DNA of 64,000 nucleotides from Homalodisca vitripennis (taxonomy: Eukaryota; Arthropoda; Insecta; Hemiptera; Cicadellidae): contig NW_025776252.1 of assembly GCF_021130785.1 (NCBI RefSeq), positions 186,001 through 250,000 of the forward strand, written 5' to 3'. Below, in pieces: positions 59,921-64,000 of the stretch. The position numbers were made by a program, and so were the translations under genes. Positions within the stretch are counted from its first letter, which is position 1; the number at the start of each line of letters is the position of its first letter. The notes below the pieces were generated by a model, which saw nothing but the letters and a program-made list of their open reading frames with translations, did no database searches and had not been told where the DNA came from.

Positions 59921-61274
59921 TCAAGTCAATATATGTTTTCGCTCCGTAGGTGTATTGAGGGTATATTATGCGTGGGTATCAAATTCATTTCTCTAGGACA
60001 GCCGGAAATATAAAAACAATTGTCACACTAGGGTTGTGACTATATTTATACCTTTATAGGTGTGATCATCAAAAAAATCAATTACAGTTAAAAGTTTAGA
60101 CACGTGTTGTACCGTATATGTGTATCAATTGTAAACTTTATATAGCTTTGCAGTAGGAATATATAATCCCTGTCCATTTGACAAGCACTTTTTAACCCCA
60201 TTGGTTAGTTAATACATAATAAATATATATTTTGTCTTTTTGAAGAATGACGAGGTTTTAAAGTTTCTTCTTTTTATGACATTAGAAAGAGATAAAACAA
60301 AATATATTTCTTCTATTTGTTGCAACTTCCATTCAAATACCTGCGAATTGGTTGATCTACATTAATATGGTTTTATTTGTTTGTTGGAGTGATGAGGGAC
60401 TTTTTGTGTGAAATTTACACTTAATCAAACAGCGGGTTGAAAAACTAAAATATTATTATTCTTATGTGTCATGTATGATTACGCAATAGTGAGTTCAGTA
60501 ATGATCAAGAAATTCTGGTTTTCATTGCAAACTCCTGTGGACGAACTACACTACCGCATTATCGAACAGTCCTTGTGTGTACCATTCATTACCCTTTATT
60601 AAAGGAACATAGAAAAGAAAAGAATATAGTTTGGGTAAAAATAAACTATTCAAAACTTATTTCAATCTTAAGCAATTCGTTATCCCAATAGCTTTAATTG
60701 TTCGTCTGCCATGTATGTGATTTTGAAGTAAATCTGTCTTAAAAAATAAAACTAATTGTATGTGTGATTCTTGTTGTAATAAGCAACTCCAAAAGATAGC
60801 AAAATATATGCTGTTAAATTTAATAAAAATATGATAAAAAAAGTTTCCTTAAACAATTCATATGTATTTATAACACTAATTATTTAAAAAAGACCGGAAG
60901 GAAAGAAAAACTCTTGCACAGACAAAAGATATATGCAAACAAGGGAATATCATATTTTATTCAAAACCACAGAAAGAAATCATTCTTAACGTCTTTTAAA
61001 TAATTTATACTGAATTTCATAGACTGGTGAAAATAACTAAACAAGTTGCTTAGAGCACGGTCTAAGATGTCAGACCTTGAATAAGAGATAAAGTCAGTAA
61101 AAATCCTGCCTGGATTAGTAGATATTTCTCAGTAGTATTTGTTCCCTTAAACCGAACCGACCTGTGTTAATAAATTCTTTGCGGAGTTCTATGGTATTTA
61201 AGAACAGCAGATTACGGATAAATAATTACACCTATATTATTGGACATAATATTAATTAGTAATATAAATAAAAG

Positions 61275-61275
<1 letters not shown>

Positions 61276-61315
<40 letters not shown>

Positions 61316-61354
61316 TATATATATACTATGAAACACATATTTGAATTAAAAAAT

Positions 61355-61407
<53 letters not shown>

Positions 61408-61420
61408 TATATATATATTA
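61276..61420. repeat. (TA)n microsatellites, two runs
   Basis: Two TA-rich runs separated by about 45 bp of mixed sequence. A further run lies at 61564-61596. Absent from the left duplicate, so they arose or expanded later. Confidence 0.9.
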
Positions 61421-61439
61421 ATGTAATGAAATAACTAAA

Positions 61440-61530
61440 ACCCTTTAAATTAAAACTTTTTATTACATACACGTGTTTCGGTTTTTAACCATCATCAGTG
61501 TACATTCATTTTCATTACATTGATATATAT
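61440..61530 (-). repeat. Fragment of a possible retroelement end (ATCATCAGTG/GTTTCGG motif)
   Basis: The minus strand reads CACTGATGATGG, then AACCGAAACACGTGT, between TA runs. A 'CTGATGATG...CGAAAC' string is seen in several metazoan repeat families, including Penelope-like elements, from general knowledge. No GIY-YIG or reverse transcriptase coding is present here, so the class is open. Confidence 0.3.
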
Positions 61531-61562
61531 ATATAGATAACCCTATAAGTGGAGTTAATAAC

Positions 61563-61598
<36 letters not shown>

Positions 61599-63260
61599 GG
61601 AACTGCATTCTCGGCCCTCAACTCATCGTTAGTAATATACATAATACTGAAATCTGGAGGTTACTTCTACAAACAATATACATGTATGATGATGATATTT
61701 ATTAGGTTTTATACTTAAGTGTTAGTTATCCTTCTGCTCTTAATTTTTATTTTTATTTTACAAAAAAAAGAATAAAATTTAATTGAATCAATAGTAAATA
61801 TTTCCTATATTTTTAAACCCAACTATAATTTGGTAAATGATAAAAGATCCAATCTGTTCTTAAAATTATCTTTTTATCTGTGTGATTTTGTGCTAACTAT
61901 AGAAGGACAGTTTCTAAAGACTTTAATCATGGTACATAGCTTTCTTTTCTACCCAGGAAGACATGTATTGATTTTGGGTTCAAAAGATCAAAGGGCAGCA
62001 AAGTTGGCTATTTTACCCTTTTACTTTCATAACGTTATACCGGACCATTTATTACTCAGCTGTATCGGTTTATTTTTAAGTTTATGTTTATATTCGTTAC
62101 TATCAAATACAGTAAAAATTATTAAATTCAATAAAAATAACGATTTTGATAACACTTTCAATAGTTTAGGATTTATAAATGAAGATATTATAGTAGTAAA
62201 GTAATGAGTTAATGTGCTACTATTTTACTAAAAGTAGTGAGAAAACAGACTTACATATTATAAGAAGACACAGAATCTCAAAACTAACGCGAAAATAGAA
62301 GTGTGTAGGTATGACAGGGAAACTGTCTGCAGTAGTTTTTAAAGTAATAAATTATGAAAATTAATTAAAACCTTTAGTAAGAGCAAAAACAGTATTGTAG
62401 AGGAGAATTAAATTCGAAAGGGATAGAAAGGTGTATTTCGGTAAAACATCTTACATTATTATAAACTTGGGCTAAGAGGATGGCTAAAACAAGTGTATTG
62501 CAATTAATTATAACATAGCCCACTAATTGACATGTCACAGCTCTCTTATGTTCTAAGTGACTGTCAGGTCGGGCTGTGCTAAGTCCCTTGGCTCATTTAA
62601 GTAATATTACAATAATTTACAGAACACTAAAACTCCCATTTTATTGTTTACAAAATAATTGGAAGATTTATTTTCAACTAGCTGTTACCCGCACATTTAC
62701 TTCTAATTAATTTAACATTGAAAAACAGGTCCTTCTCATAAAGGTATATTTAAACAAGACTAAACGCAAGTGATGGTCCGTGAATATGTTCCAGTCTCAT
62801 GGTTAACTTAAGAATAGAATTTTATTTAAAAAAGTAACTTTTGCACCTGCAGTCGGAGATGGAAAATGGTTTTTGTGAGCACCTGTAAACAACAAAAATC
62901 TCTCCGCAACATTATTTGATACTTGAAAAAATATCTGAAACAACAATAAAGAACAAATAAAATATTATTTTAGAGAATACTAAGCCCACTGTAGGTATCT
63001 TTTTGAAAGCACATATGATGTAGTATTAAGAAGTACTATAACAATGTTGAATCGGATGTATTTCAGTGCTCATTGTTAAGAGGTCTAAAAGATAATCAAA
63101 TTGCCTCTGGCTCTTATTTTAGGTTAAGACTGTGACACTCTATTCTAGGTACATATTGATTATATGCAACACTAAATAATAGAGTTTAAATTGTTGGCCT
63201 AAACAAGAAAGTATATACATACATTGCCCTGAAAATTCTACATCTGTGAAAAAGTGTCTA

Positions 63261-63844
63261 CATCCCACCATTGTAGTGTGCATATGGTTCAGTATATCCG
63301 TTTTGTAGTAGATTTTGCTTTATAATCCCGATAAATATTCGTAAGTTTGTGACATTTTATTTTTTGAAAGGTTAACTTATAAATAAAAATGTGTCACTTA
63401 GGCGCTTAACAGGTGAACACCTTGCACAGTTTGGCTTATATTTTTATTAAAATATACGTTTAATCCAGAATTTAAATATAAAGAGAAATAGTTTATAAAT
63501 TTACCTGAAACAACGGAATTGTAGAAAAATTGGTAGTATGTAATGATTAATTATCCAAATTTAACTGAAACTAAACAACTCTTGACACCTTAAATATTCG
63601 AGGTGCAAAAGATTAGCTGAAACATTTGTTTTCGTTTAAATTTTATAAATTATTAATTTCACAGTGCTTGATAATTAGTGTAATGTAGATACAAATTAAC
63701 AGATCTAATGTATAACTTTTTCCTTTCGTTCGCACTATTGAATAATTTAAAATAAAATAATGCATAGTGAATATTTATTTAGAACTGTTGTAATAATAAC
63801 CCCAATGAACAAAGCAGTTAATAAGTATACATTCGTTAATCTAA

Positions 63845-63846
<2 letters not shown>
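63261..63846. other. Gene-free spacer
   Basis: Nothing recognised between the right duplicate and the last microsatellite. Confidence 0.4.

Positions 63847-63847
<1 letters not shown>

Positions 63848-63895
<48 letters not shown>
63848..63895. repeat. (TA)n microsatellite
   Basis: Pure TA run of about 48 bp. Confidence 0.95.
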
Positions 63896-63898
<3 letters not shown>

Positions 63899-63904
63899 TT
63901 GGAT

Positions 63905-64000
63905 TGTAAAATTAAACAATAAATGAGATAGCTAGGTATACTAGTAACACATCTTATATTATTATAAATGGGCAAATTGGAAAGCTCAAACAAGTATTAA
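63905..64000. repeat. Start of another copy of duplication block 4, cut by the window edge
   Basis: 'aacaataaatgagatagctaggt', then 'acatcttatattattata', 'gggcaaa' and 'ctcaaacaagtattaa' match 4895-4985 closely and 62410-62500 less closely. It begins just after the TA run and continues past the window. Confidence 0.7.

Larger units (their letters stand above)
59930..63260. repeat. Right copy of the window-scale duplication
   Basis: Blocks matching 115-335, 2460-3010, 3300-3640, 4430-5130 and 5200-5740 occur here in the same order and orientation, at about 59930-60130, 60600-61200, 61815-62130, 62160-62570 and 62690-63180. The counterpart of 340-2450 is much shorter here (about 60140-60590), and the non-LTR insertion at 3648-4383 is absent. 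(TA)n runs at 61276-61420 and 61564-61596 are specific to this copy. No gene is recognised in either copy. Confidence 0.7.

Noticed and set aside
61830..62204. 124-codon open frame inside the right duplicate
   Set aside because: The homologous frame near 3410-3640 in the left copy is closed by a stop, and the similarity spreads over non-coding parts equally. Hydrophobic, AT-driven composition, no motif.
1..64000. Bacterial-type operons, CRISPR arrays, phage or toxin genes
   Set aside because: No ribosome binding sites, gene packing, array structure or relevant domains anywhere; the window is eukaryotic.

Overview
The window is AT-rich, intron-like eukaryotic DNA with no complete host gene that I can recognise. 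It most resembles insect nuclear DNA, and hemipteran is my best guess. The evidence is the mix of transposon relics (Tc1/mariner-type DDE elements with very long inverted repeats, a Mutator-like transposase, piggyBac pieces, a jockey-like non-LTR retrotransposon end), many (TA)n microsatellites, and no bacterial-style gene packing. The species is inference.

Layout. 1-5800 is the left copy of an old duplication, interrupted by a 5'-truncated non-LTR element (3648-4383). 6418-6668 is an internally deleted piggyBac gene. 10922-11047 is an AT palindrome plus (TA)n. 14992-17377 is a Tc1/mariner element with ~450 bp inverted repeats and a frameshifted transposase; next to it, 17414-17731 holds a tRNA-like sequence bracketed by a 66 bp direct repeat. 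19586-24621 is a nested pair: a Mutator-like element with a broken transposase (20030-21791), interrupted by a second DNA transposon (21900-24330) whose protein belongs to an insect family I cannot name with certainty. 28980-29510 is a CpG-rich island-like block. 37520-38043, 40592-43119 and 56633-57157 are further CAGGGTG-ended, TA-flanked elements. 50324-51403 is a TTAA-flanked piggyBac-type non-autonomous element with GC-rich palindromes near one end. 53835-54489 (minus) has two weak candidate exons of a host gene. 59930-63260 is the right copy of the duplication, and a further partial copy begins at the right edge.

How the parts relate. Four insertions share the CAGGGTG terminus and TA target duplication: two carry broken transposases, one keeps only a short transposase remnant, and one has no recognisable coding. 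This suggests related autonomous and non-autonomous families. All transposase genes seen are broken, so none is likely to be active here. The most unusual items are the nested 21900-24330 transposon, the doubled ends of the 40592-43119 element, and the palindromic end of the 50324-51403 element.
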